Shown here: positions 1-8,348 of the stretch, piece after piece
Numbering within the stretch: position 1 is the first letter of the stretch
Layout: each line of letters starts with the position of its first letter
Assembly (NCBI RefSeq): GCF_007997215.1
Contig: NZ_VORW01000017.1
Span: 30,631-94,630, forward strand
Length of the DNA: 64,000 nucleotides
Source of the DNA: Algoriphagus aquimarinus
Lineage (GTDB): Bacteria > Bacteroidota > Bacteroidia > Cytophagales > Cyclobacteriaceae
Direction: 5' to 3'
Made by a program: the position numbers and the translations under genes
The notes under the pieces: model-generated
The model's input: the letters and a program-made list of their open reading frames with translations, nothing else
Databases searched by the model: none
Told to the model about the DNA's origin: nothing

Positions 1-1433
1 CCCAAATATGATCTGTCAAATAGATGCGGCTGAAGCCTGAAGTTGGGCTCAAGTCCTTTTTAGCTTCAGGTGCTTTGGATGATTTGCCCCAAGTGCTCCC
101 AGAATTAATGTCCGCCAACATCAGCTTCATGGCTTGTTGGGAATTGGTGAAAATCAGCACATCATTTTCTGAAGTAATAAAGGTTTGTCCAAAGCCCGGG
201 AATTTCCCTTCAAATAAATGTGCAGGAAAATCTTCTTCTGAAAAGTAAAGTATCTCGTGTCCTGAGTAGAAGTCTGACCCCTCATCACTTTCACTTGCTT
301 GAAATTCTTTGAGTTGCTGTATGGCAAGATCGATATCCCGGGTTCGTGTGAGTAAGGCGAGATTTTGATCTACACCGCCGGTATTTTCTAAATCAAGCAA
401 ATACAACTCTCCAGTGAAGCTATCCAAGAAACCTTTGTCGAGAAGCTTGCGCTGTATATCACCGCTAAAAGTAGCTCTTGCTGTAAATGCTCGATTGGTG
501 ATTTTTTGTGTTTCGTAAATACTCTCTAAATTGATCTGGGTGATAGCTAGCGTCCGGTTGGAGATTACTTCCTCAAAAGCGGTGAAATTGGCTTGAATCG
601 AAGGTGTGAAATTTATATTCTCTTCATAAAGTACTGGTCCTTTGAAAACCATCTGGTTTTCCTCCAGAATTAAGTCTAGCGCAACTACACCAGGCATTAT
701 CTCTAAGCTTGAAATTGCCGTGCTTTCTCTTTGTCCACTTATTCCCTTCAGTAGGCTACCCAGTCCTTTGCCAGAAAGCAGAAGTCTACCTTGTGCATCT
801 GAATTGTATGGGATGGACTTAACAAGTGAGTAAAAACTTTGCTGATCCTCATTGACAAAGAAGCGGATAGCTTCTTCCACTAGGAAGGAAGAGGAGGAGA
901 TGACGGCTAGGTCTCCTAGTAAAGAGATACTCCAAAGTCGGTCGTTGTTTGAATCGTAATATTCTAATACGTCTTGATCAGAATATTTTCTGGGTTGAAA
1001 TCGAGATCCTGAAGGAATGCGTGACTTAATTTCCTCAATGAAATTGGTAGCCGTTGAAGGATTAAGATTTAGGGTAAAAAGTATTTCGAAAGTCTCAATG
1101 CCAGTAGAATGAAGACTGATAGTGGCTTGCTGATTGTTGAGGGATTTGGCTATTTTTCCAGAACCACCATTTAGACTGTCTAAAGTGATGAGTTGATCTG
1201 ATAATCGTTGAAATGCCGGGAAAGTTTTTAAAATCTGCCAGATGGGATCATCGACGATTGAATTCCACTGTTCTGCGCCTTCATGAGTTTCAAAAACAAA
1301 AACTGCATTTTGGCTAATGACCTCTAAGCTATTGACTTGACGTGAAGAAAAGTATGATTTGTAGATCCAGAATCCACCTCCAACTAGGAGAATGGTGATA
1401 AAAAGTATAAGTAGGCTTTTCCAGATCTTCACA
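1..1433 (-). CDS. Membrane-anchored protein of unknown function (partial, 3' end outside window)
   Basis: An open frame on the minus strand runs from a GTG at 1433 to the window edge, about 477 codons without a stop. GTG is the only usable start because an in-frame TGA lies five codons upstream. The first ~25 residues hold one hydrophobic segment (WKSLLILFITILLVGGGFW) that looks like an uncleaved membrane anchor, followed by a soluble part with no motif I recognise. It resembles large periplasm-facing Bacteroidota proteins sometimes labelled DUF3352, but I cannot confirm that. It lies downstream of mdh in the same direction, with a probable terminator between them, so it may be transcribed separately. 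Confidence 0.75.
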
Positions 1434-1467
1434 GGCTCAAGGATGATTCAGACGGCATATTACAAAA

Positions 1468-1515
1468 ATCAGACCTAAGAAACCCTCGCTAAAGAAAGAG
1501 AATCTCAGGTCTGAT
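1468..1515 (-). terminator. Probable terminator of mdh
   Basis: ATCAGACCT at 1468-1476 is the exact reverse complement of AGGTCTGAT at 1507-1515. Read on the minus strand the hairpin is followed by TTTTTG. The 30-base loop is long, so this is only a moderately convincing intrinsic terminator. It sits 17 bases beyond the mdh stop codon. Confidence 0.45.
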
Positions 1516-1532
1516 ATATAAATGTACTAGGA

Positions 1533-2468
1533 TTACTTACCTAGTTTGTTCAAAACTTCCATCACTTCTTTCACGTGACCTCTAGAAGTCTCAAGAAGTG
1601 CTTTTTCTTCAGCATTTAGATCTAGTTCCAATACTTTCTCAACACCGTTTTTGCCAAGAATAACTGGTACACCTAGGTAGCAATCGTCGATACCGTATTC
1701 ACCTTCTAGTTTGATACAAACTGGGAATACTCTTCTTTGATTTTTCAAGATCGCTTCTACCATTTGCGCAGCAGCAGCTCCTGGAGCATACCAAGCAGAA
1801 GTACCCATTAGCTTCACTAGCTCACCGCCACCGAATTTCGTTCTCTCGATGATCGCGTCAAGCTTGTCTTTAGCTACCAATTCAGTCACTGGGATACCAG
1901 CTACTGTAGTGTAACGAGGAAGTGGAACCATCGTGTCACCATGACCTCCCATTAGGATCGCCTGGATTTCCTTTGGAGATACGTTCAACTCTTCAGCAAG
2001 GAAAGCTCTGTAACGAGCTGTATCCAAGATACCAGCCATACCGATTACTTTATTTCTGGAGATACCTGCAGTGATATGAGCTTGATAAGTCATTACATCA
2101 AGTGGGTTAGAAACCACGATGATAATTGCATTTGGAGAATGCTTGATTACATTTTCAGTCACAGACTTCACGATACCTGCATTGGTTTCGATCAAGTCGT
2201 CACGAGTCATGCCTGGCTTACGAGGAAGGCCAGAAGTGATTACTACCACATCTGAATTAGCAGTTTTGCTATAATCATTAGTGCTTCCAGTGGTGCGGCT
2301 ATCGTATTGGTTGATAGGTGCCTTTTGGAAGATGTCAAGTGCTTTACCTTCAGCTACGCCTTCTTTGATGTCAATTAGTACAATTTCCTCAGCGATTTCG
2401 CGATAAGCTAATACATCGGCACAAGTTGCGCCTACGTTACCAGCTCCTACTACGGTTACTTTGCTCAT
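1533..2468 (-). CDS. mdh: Malate dehydrogenase (LDH-like type)
   Basis: Cytoplasmic NAD-dependent malate dehydrogenase, interconverting malate and oxaloacetate in the TCA cycle. The 311 residues are a normal length for the LDH-like MDH group. The N-terminal dinucleotide loop is GAGNVG (8-13), with an acidic residue at the end of strand two (LIDI, D33), as expected for NAD rather than NADP. The substrate-binding arginines lie in LPRKPGMTR (R83, R89) and at R152, and the catalytic histidine is in GGHGDTM (H176), paired with D149. The arginine pattern RKPGMTR separates MDH from lactate dehydrogenase. It is probably monocistronic, with 147 bases upstream and a probable terminator downstream. Confidence 0.96.
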   Translation of the reverse strand: MSKVTVVGAGNVGATCADVLAYREIAEEIVLIDIKEGVAEGKALDIFQKAPINQYDSRTTGSTNDYSKTANSDVVVITSGLPRKPGMTRDDLIETNAGIVKSVTENVIKHSPNAIIIVVSNPLDVMTYQAHITAGISRNKVIGMAGILDTARYRAFLAEELNVSPKEIQAILMGGHGDTMVPLPRYTTVAGIPVTELVAKDKLDAIIERTKFGGGELVKLMGTSAWYAPGAAAAQMVEAILKNQRRVFPVCIKLEGEYGIDDCYLGVPVILGKNGVEKVLELDLNAEEKALLETSRGHVKEVMEVLNKLGK

Positions 2469-2615
2469 TAGATTTATAAATTTTTATATGAATATGTTGC
2501 GTTAAAAAGCGGCGCTAAGTTATTAAACAATGCCTAGGATTCGAAATTGAGCCCGGAATACTTTGGAAGTAATTACTGTTTTTTAACAAAAGTGAGATTA
2601 GGTGTTTGAATGTTA

Positions 2616-3131
2616 TTATTCAAACATTTGGCGGAGACTAAAGAACCCAAACGATTCTCTATATGAACGGAAAAGACGCTGATTATTCAGGTTATAGTAT
2701 TCTGCTAGGGAAGTCATCATTTTTGCTTTGATCTTTGGGTTGCTGTCAAAAACCTCCTGAATGGCAAAGTGAGGGATTACGATTAATTCCGCCTCGTCCG
2801 AGACAATTAGCGCAGTGTATGTTCTCTTGGTATTTTCGAGCAGAGAGTTTTCTCCAAAAGCTTCACCTCTCTTGACGTCTAGTATTGTCTCGAAATTGTC
2901 TTTGATGTCTATAGTAAGGGAAATATTTCCACTTTGAACTAGATAAAGAGCTTGGCTAGGATCCTTACTAAAGAAAACAACTTCGTCTTTCACATATTTT
3001 CTATGATGCATCGCCGGAATGAATCGAATCATTTCTTTGTTTTTCAAGCGCTCAAAGAATTTGATTTGCCCAAGAAACTCGAACATTTTTTCTTCTGACT
3101 CAGTGTATGTTTTAGAAAATGGATTACGCAT
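2616..3131 (-). CDS. Cyclic nucleotide-binding domain protein without HTH
   Basis: A 171-residue protein consisting almost entirely of one cNMP-binding beta-roll. The phosphate-binding cassette is recognisable at about 92-106 (FGENSLL..TKRTYTA), including the arginine-threonine pair that contacts the cyclic phosphate in CRP-type domains. The C-terminal ~45 residues look helical but are too short and lack the sequence of a CRP winged helix, so it is unlikely to bind DNA by itself. It starts 3 bases after tilS ends on the same strand, so the two are probably co-transcribed. What it senses and what it controls cannot be read from the sequence. Confidence 0.8.
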   Translation of the reverse strand: MRNPFSKTYTESEEKMFEFLGQIKFFERLKNKEMIRFIPAMHHRKYVKDEVVFFSKDPSQALYLVQSGNISLTIDIKDNFETILDVKRGEAFGENSLLENTKRTYTALIVSDEAELIVIPHFAIQEVFDSNPKIKAKMMTSLAEYYNLNNQRLFRSYRESFGFFSLRQMFE

Positions 3132-3134
3132 TTC

Positions 3135-4454
3135 TTATCGTTTTTTTAGATAAAGTAATTTTCGGGTTGCTGCTGTTGATTTCGCCCAATCAGCAATTCT
3201 AAAACCAATTACCCAGGCTATTTCTCCTTCTGAAAGTAATACTTTCACGGCATGTTTTTTCACTACTGGTATTTTCAAATCTATTAAAAAGTCGGAGATT
3301 TTCTTGGTGTTTTTCATACCAAGGGGGATAAATCGATCACCTTCTTGCCAAGTTCGAATTTCTAAAGGGAAATTAAGTCGCTCCAGATCAAGCATGGCAT
3401 TTAGTCTAGTTTTATCCAGATCTTCTTTTCCATCGAGTTTTAGGATTTCATACCTGCCTTCAGGCAATGTAAAGTCAATGTCGTTTTCAGAAATTAAGAT
3501 AGAATTAAAGTCTACAGGAGCTGGGGCCAAAATAAGTTGACCACGGTCAAGATTGAGTAGATGACTTGAGCTTTCGAATAATTTCCCCGAATCGCCAGAT
3601 TGGCATGTTTCCAATATATCCTGCGCCTGATCGGAATTGAAGCCGTAGGGGCGCAGCCAAAAGTAGAGTAGAGAAGCTGCGCCAGTGGTTCTCATAATAT
3701 CAGCTAATTGAACAAAATGAAGTCCATCAATTTCTTTGACCTTTTCCATTTTCCAATTGTCAAAAAGCGCTGTAAAAGCCTTTCCGGTGTCTTTTAGCCT
3801 AGCGAAACTGTTGAGCAAATTTGACTTCGCATCGTCAGCCGTAGCGTAAAGTGCCGGTAAACTAATATGACGGAGCTTATTGCGTTTGTAATCGGTCTTT
3901 TCGTTAGAACTATCTTCCCTCCATTCGATCTGATTACCAAGCACATAAGCTAGAATATCTTGTCGCCCAAAAGGTAAAAGAGGACGGATCAACCAGCCTC
4001 TACGCTCGGCCATTCCATAAATACCTTCAATGCCGGTGCCTCGAAGCAGATTCAGAAAAATAGTCTCAATCTGATCGTCTTCATGATGTGCCAGGATGAT
4101 TCCATCCAATTTTCGCTCTGCTCTTAGTTTTTCAAACCATTCATAACGAATCTCTCGGGCTGCCATTTGCGTAGAGATATTTCTGTCAGAAGCGAAAGTG
4201 TATGTGTCAGCATGATAGACATGGAATGTTTTACCATAGGATTGCGACCATTTTCTTAGAAATTCTTCGTCCTCATCGCTGTCTTTACCGCGTAATTGAA
4301 AATTAACATGAGCTATCTCAAAAGGAATTTCCGCTTTGGTAAGAAGATTGCCTAGGCACATACTGTCTATACCGCCGCTGCTTGCCAATAGGTAGGTTTT
4401 GGAGGGATCTAAAATTGTTTTGTTCCGGATATGCCGGATAAAAGCTTCAACCAT
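3135..4454 (-). CDS. tilS: tRNA(Ile)-lysidine synthase
   Basis: Adds lysine to C34 of the CAU anticodon of tRNA-Ile2, so that it reads AUA instead of AUG. It is an ATP-dependent N-type PP-loop enzyme and is normally essential. The PP-loop SGGIDS is at residues 26-31, followed by the conserved stretches AHVNFQLRG, LAHHEDDQIET and RPLLPF..QDI typical of TilS. The C-terminal ~100 residues (EIRTWQEGDRFIPLGM, DFLIDLKIP) match the TilS tRNA-recognition domain. Length 439 is usual. It is divergent from the OstA-like gene (48-base gap) and directly precedes the cNMP-binding gene. Confidence 0.95.
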   Translation of the reverse strand: MVEAFIRHIRNKTILDPSKTYLLASSGGIDSMCLGNLLTKAEIPFEIAHVNFQLRGKDSDEDEEFLRKWSQSYGKTFHVYHADTYTFASDRNISTQMAAREIRYEWFEKLRAERKLDGIILAHHEDDQIETIFLNLLRGTGIEGIYGMAERRGWLIRPLLPFGRQDILAYVLGNQIEWREDSSNEKTDYKRNKLRHISLPALYATADDAKSNLLNSFARLKDTGKAFTALFDNWKMEKVKEIDGLHFVQLADIMRTTGAASLLYFWLRPYGFNSDQAQDILETCQSGDSGKLFESSSHLLNLDRGQLILAPAPVDFNSILISENDIDFTLPEGRYEILKLDGKEDLDKTRLNAMLDLERLNFPLEIRTWQEGDRFIPLGMKNTKKISDFLIDLKIPVVKKHAVKVLLSEGEIAWVIGFRIADWAKSTAATRKLLYLKKR

Positions 4455-4485
4455 TGACCAAAAATATCATTTTCTACTAATTTTG
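4454..4485 (+). promoter_or_regulatory. Bacteroidota-type promoter of the OstA-like gene
   Basis: TTG at 4454-4456 and TAATTTTG at 4478-4485 match the -33/-7 elements of the Bacteroidota primary sigma factor, with a spacer of 21 bases against the usual 19-20. The start codon at 4503 lies 17 bases further on. The -33 element overlaps the tilS start codon region. Confidence 0.5.
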
Positions 4486-4502
4486 TCCACATTCGTGCAG
4501 CT

Positions 4503-6149
4503 ATGACTTCAGCCTTATTTCGTATTTCTTTCTTCCTTTTGACTTTTTGGTCTCTATCATTTTGTGCAAAAGCTCAGGAAACGTCCATCTTGCGGATAAA
4601 CAAAGCAGATGATTTACTTGGTGAAGGGGGCAATGGATTTGTTCGTTTTGTAGGCAATGTGGAGATGGAGCATAAGAATTCATTAATTTATTGTGACTCT
4701 GCCCATTTTTTTAGAGCCGAAAATAAAGCCCGACTGTTTGGCAATGTGAGGATAGTAGACCAAAAGGATCCTGTCATAACGACTAGTAGATATGCAGAAT
4801 ACGATGGAAATACGCAGCTGGCGAAGCTTAGGAATCATGTAGTTTTCACAAACCAAAAAACCACGCTAACTACTGAGTACCTAGATTATGACCGTTCCGG
4901 AAATATTGCATATTACTATAACGATGGGAAAGTAGTAGACTCTGTAAATGTTCTTACGAGCGAGCGAGGCACTTACGAGGTGAATATCGAGAAGATTACA
5001 TTTAAGAAGGATGTGGTGCTAGTCAACCCTGATTATACAATGAAAACCAACGACCTGGTTTACATGACTATTCCGAAGACGGCGGAAACAAAAGGCTTGA
5101 CTAATCTGATTTCTAAAGACGGCAATACGCTTGATGCAAAAAATGGTAGTTTTTATAATACTCAGGCAAAAAAGTTTACGTTTTATGACGGGATTGTAGA
5201 AACGGAAACCAGTAGAATAAAGGCAAAAGAACTGTATTACAGTGAGTTAGATGCTTACTATGAGGGGAAAGAGGATGTGAGTGTCCTTAATAAAGAGCGG
5301 AAGGTTGAGATTTTTGGTGATGTTGGAGAATACTGGGAGGAGCGCAAATATAGTTTGGTGCATGGAAATGCATTGGTGAGAAAGTATTTTGAAAAAGACA
5401 CCTTGTATATGGCTTCCGATACCTTGATTTCTCAGGATGGAGAGTCTGATTCCATGAAATACCTTCTGGCTTTTCGATCTATTAAATTGGTAAAAACTGA
5501 CTTGGCGGGTGTTTCAGATTCACTGGTTTACAATTATTCTGATTCCTCGATTCAGCTTTTCAAAGACCCTGTGATGTGGAATCAAAAAAGTCAGATCACA
5601 GCCGACAGCATGGTTTTTTACCTGGCCAACGAGGAGTTGGATCGTGTGTTAATGAAGGACAAAGTTTTTGTGATCACTCAAGACACACTTGTGAATTTCA
5701 ATCAGATGAAAGGCCGGACCATGGTGGGGTATTTTAAAGATGGTCAAATGGATAAAATTGACATCGATGGGAATGGAGAGTCATTGTACTTTGCTCTGCA
5801 GGCAGATACGCTTTCTCAGGGAATTAATAAGACACTAAGCGCCAATATAAAACTACGGTTTAAGGATGGTGCAATACAGCGAGTGACCTACGGAATAAAG
5901 CCAGACGGGAAGTTCACGCCATTTCAATTAGTAAATGAGGAGAATTCCAGGCTTGAAGGTTTTATTTGGAGATTTGAAGAGCGGCCAGGGATGGAGCAGA
6001 TTAATGCATGGAGAAAACCAGAAGAAATTGATCCTAATGCAAATAACTTGTTTAATGAGCCTGAAATTGAACTGACCCTTCCAACAGATGAAGAAATCCT
6101 AAAGTCACTAGAAAAACGCGGTTGGAGACCAGAAAAAAAAGATACGTAG
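4503..6149 (+). CDS. OstA-like protein (LptA/LptD N-terminal-type domain)
   Basis: A 548-residue exported protein. Residues 1-23 form a signal peptide (FRISFFLLTFWSLSFCAKAQ). The body is built of repeated short beta-strands such as GNVEMEHKNSLIYCDSAHFF, FGNVRIVDQKDP and TTEYLDYDRSGNIAYYYNDGKVV, the pattern of the OstA/LptA beta-jellyroll seen in lipopolysaccharide transport proteins. In Bacteroidota such OstA-like proteins are common and are thought to serve LPS transport or outer-membrane assembly; the exact role here is inference. There is no LptD-type C-terminal barrel of the usual length, so it is not a full LptD. It lies about 1 kb upstream of bamD. Confidence 0.8.
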   Translation: MTSALFRISFFLLTFWSLSFCAKAQETSILRINKADDLLGEGGNGFVRFVGNVEMEHKNSLIYCDSAHFFRAENKARLFGNVRIVDQKDPVITTSRYAEYDGNTQLAKLRNHVVFTNQKTTLTTEYLDYDRSGNIAYYYNDGKVVDSVNVLTSERGTYEVNIEKITFKKDVVLVNPDYTMKTNDLVYMTIPKTAETKGLTNLISKDGNTLDAKNGSFYNTQAKKFTFYDGIVETETSRIKAKELYYSELDAYYEGKEDVSVLNKERKVEIFGDVGEYWEERKYSLVHGNALVRKYFEKDTLYMASDTLISQDGESDSMKYLLAFRSIKLVKTDLAGVSDSLVYNYSDSSIQLFKDPVMWNQKSQITADSMVFYLANEELDRVLMKDKVFVITQDTLVNFNQMKGRTMVGYFKDGQMDKIDIDGNGESLYFALQADTLSQGINKTLSANIKLRFKDGAIQRVTYGIKPDGKFTPFQLVNEENSRLEGFIWRFEERPGMEQINAWRKPEEIDPNANNLFNEPEIELTLPTDEEILKSLEKRGWRPEKKDT

Positions 6150-6318
6150 TCATTTTTCGGGTGGTAGCTTGTAGAGCAACGTACGTAGTATGAAAAAATT
6201 TTAAAAAGGTTAACAGATTTTAACCGCATTTTTCTCAGTTTCAGTAGCCATTGGCTTATTTTTGTCCGTATATTGAATACAGTTACAAATACTGAAGGCG
6301 TATCGATTAAAACTCTAC

Positions 6319-7035
6319 ATGAAACTATTACTTATACTTTTTACATGGCTATGGCTATTGGTTCCGCTAATTACGGAAGCACAACAGGTGCGTGTGTTGA
6401 GTGAGGGATTAGAATTTCGTGGAGATTTAGGATCTACTCAACGTAAAACAGTAATTCTTCAAAACGAAACAAATCAAGCCAAAACTTATCTTCTTAAAAG
6501 TCTTCGAGGCAATATAGGTTCTTCCCAACGGGTGAAAATATGCATCGGAGAGCAGTGCTACGATCCTAAAAAAGATCTTGCCAAAATTAAGTTGACGCTA
6601 GAGCCAGGGGAATTGTTGACAGATTTGTACTTGGATTTCGAAATGGGGATAGTTGAGACAAGAGGTTCTTTTGATTTGTCATTTGTAAATGAAAGCAATC
6701 TTAGAGACCTGTTTGTCGTTGAAGCTAGGTATGAAGTCGATGATCCTGCCATTAAAGTTGATGAATTTGACTATAAGGATATCATTCTTAGTGATGTTTA
6801 TCCAAACCCTAGTGTAAGAATGGCTCAATTTGATTACAGCTTTAAGAACAAGTCTGTTAAAGCGAGAATTTCTATAAATAGCTTCATCGGCAATCCAATA
6901 GCTGATTATGAGCTTGATCCAGAGCGAAATACACTGCCAATTAACGTGTCAGATTTCAATCCTGGCATTTATTTCTACACCCTTTTCTTGGACAATAAGA
7001 ATATTGTGACCAAGAAGCTCGTTGTCAAGAAGTAA
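6319..7035 (+). CDS. Secreted protein with type IX secretion-type C-terminal tail
   Basis: A 238-residue protein with a signal peptide (residues 1-21, ending TEAQQ). The last ~75 residues form a T9SS type A-like sorting domain: DVYPNPSVRMAQFDYSF, then a central IDYEL-like strand, then LNPGIYFYTLF-type and VTKKLVVKK segments (here DFNPGIYFYTLF and IVTKKLVVKK). That pattern is typical of cargo exported by the Bacteroidota type IX machinery. The N-terminal part is small and has no recognised domain, with a cysteine pair in KICIGEQCYD that could form a disulfide. It lies between the OstA-like gene and bamD with its own upstream gap, so it is probably a separate unit. Confidence 0.75.
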   Translation: MKLLLILFTWLWLLVPLITEAQQVRVLSEGLEFRGDLGSTQRKTVILQNETNQAKTYLLKSLRGNIGSSQRVKICIGEQCYDPKKDLAKIKLTLEPGELLTDLYLDFEMGIVETRGSFDLSFVNESNLRDLFVVEARYEVDDPAIKVDEFDYKDIILSDVYPNPSVRMAQFDYSFKNKSVKARISINSFIGNPIADYELDPERNTLPINVSDFNPGIYFYTLFLDNKNIVTKKLVVKK

Positions 7036-7061
7036 GACTTGACTATACAGTCCTCATCCAT

Positions 7062-7091
7062 TTGAATCCGAATAATTATCCCGTATATTTG
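7062..7091 (+). promoter_or_regulatory. Promoter of the bamD-rpoZ-coaBC operon
   Basis: TTG at 7062-7064, a 19-base spacer and TATATTTG at 7084-7091 are an exact fit to the Bacteroidota -33/-7 consensus. The bamD ATG at 7103 begins only 11 bases after the -7 element, so the message would have almost no 5' leader. Confidence 0.75.
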
Positions 7092-7102
7092 CGGTCTTGA
7101 AA

Positions 7103-8011
7103 ATGAAAATGCGCGTACAATCCATTCTATTACTAATAATCATACTTGCTGCAAGTTCTTGTGGCCCATTTAACAAGCTTGAGAAAAGCACTAACTGGGA
7201 GGAGCTTTATGCAGGAGCAAATAAATATTATCAGGAGGGAGAATACAACAAGGCTATTATACTCTATGACAAGGTTTTGCCTGTGATTAGAGGTAGTGAG
7301 AAGGCTGAGTTGGCTGATTATAATTATGCCAATTGCCATTTCAAGACTAAGAGATACATTGAGGCTGCTGGATATTTCAGTAATTTCTATAGAACATACA
7401 ATAGGAGTCCATTGGCAGAGGAAGCCTTATTTATGAATGCCTATTCTCTGTACTTGGATGCTCCTGATGCAAATCTTGATCAACAAAGTTCTCAGGAAGC
7501 GGTTGCAGCTATTCAACAGTTTGTGACCAAATTCCCTGCATCAGCTAGCTATGAGCGGGCGATGGAGATGCTAATTGATTTGCAAGGTAGATTTGAAGAA
7601 AAGGCTTACATGGAATCATCCATGTATTATAGACTGAAAGATGGTCTATATCCGGGTGATTTTTATAGAGCTTGTATTATAAACTTTCAAAACTTTGCCA
7701 AGGATTTTCCTGAAAGTAAGCATAATGAAGAGCTTGCTTACAAACTAGTGGAAGTGAGTACTGGATATGCTGAAAACAGTGCATTTCTTAAAAAGGAAGA
7801 GAGATTGAAAGATGCATTGGCCTTTGCTACTACGTTTTATCGTAGGTATCCAAGCAGCGCCTTTACTGAGAAAGTTCAGAAATTTGAGGCCGAAGCCAAA
7901 GTAGAACTTGAAGAGCACGCAGTTTTGAAAAAGCAATATGCTGATCGTTTAGCTGAGCAAAAAGCCAAAGAGTTAGAGAATAAGCCTTTAGAAAAAGTAG
8001 ATAATAAATAG
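7103..8011 (+). CDS. bamD: Outer membrane assembly lipoprotein BamD
   Basis: Lipoprotein of the BAM complex, which inserts beta-barrel proteins into the outer membrane. From the ATG at 7103 the protein begins MKMRVQSILLLIIILAASSC: a short signal peptide and a lipobox with the lipidated cysteine at residue 20. A TTG at 7097 is too close to the -7 element to be the start. The mature part contains TPR-type helical pairs (NKYYQEGEYNKAIILYDKVL; ADYNYANCHFKTKRYIEAAGYF; YSLYLDAPDANLDQQSSQEAVAA), and the DANLDQ segment is typical of the BamD/YfiO family. It starts the conserved Bacteroidota cluster with rpoZ, coaBC, a DUF4835 gene and recN. Confidence 0.92.
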   Translation: MKMRVQSILLLIIILAASSCGPFNKLEKSTNWEELYAGANKYYQEGEYNKAIILYDKVLPVIRGSEKAELADYNYANCHFKTKRYIEAAGYFSNFYRTYNRSPLAEEALFMNAYSLYLDAPDANLDQQSSQEAVAAIQQFVTKFPASASYERAMEMLIDLQGRFEEKAYMESSMYYRLKDGLYPGDFYRACIINFQNFAKDFPESKHNEELAYKLVEVSTGYAENSAFLKKEERLKDALAFATTFYRRYPSSAFTEKVQKFEAEAKVELEEHAVLKKQYADRLAEQKAKELENKPLEKVDNK

Positions 8012-8031
8012 AAATATAATCAAATAAGAAT

Positions 8032-8346
8032 ATGGCAGTTAATCCATCCATCATTACAAGAGATCTTGATAAAATCGCCGATAAAACCGGTAATATCTAT
8101 GAGTCTCTTCATATCGTAGGACAGAGAGCAAAGCAAATCTCGAATACATTGAAGGAAGAGCTAAATGCAAAGCTTTCCGAATTCGCTTCTACAGTCGATA
8201 ACTTGGAAGAAGTATTTGAGAATAAAGAGCAAATTGAAATCTCTAAGTTTTATGAAAGAATGCCAAAGCCAAGTGCTCTTGCATTGGAAGAATTCATAGA
8301 AGATAAAATTTATTATAGATTTCCAGAAGAACCTACAGGCGAATAA
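8032..8346 (+). CDS. rpoZ: RNA polymerase omega subunit (Bacteroidota type)
   Basis: A 104-residue protein matching the Rpb6/omega-like subunit of Bacteroidota. It starts with MAVNPSIITRDLDKIA, followed by the helical segment GNIYESLHIVGQRAKQIS that contacts the beta-prime subunit. It helps to assemble and stabilise RNA polymerase. Its position directly before coaBC (2-base gap) and after bamD (20 bases) agrees with the conserved order, since omega and coaBC are neighbours in many bacteria. The acidic C-terminus (ALALEEFIEDKIYYRFPEE) is an extension common in this phylum. Confidence 0.9.
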   Translation: MAVNPSIITRDLDKIADKTGNIYESLHIVGQRAKQISNTLKEELNAKLSEFASTVDNLEEVFENKEQIEISKFYERMPKPSALALEEFIEDKIYYRFPEEPTGE

Positions 8347-8348
8347 TT

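Noticed and set aside
24..248. Plus-strand open frame at the window start
   Set aside because: It lies antisense inside a continuous minus-strand reading frame starting at 1433, so it is a shadow.
2515..2522. mdh promoter element (TAACTTAG on minus strand)
   Set aside because: One mismatch to the -7 consensus and no -33 element at the expected distance, so support is too weak.
7097..7099. TTG as start of bamD
   Set aside because: It is 6 bases after the -7 element and would precede the probable transcript start; ATG 7103 gives a normal lipoprotein signal.
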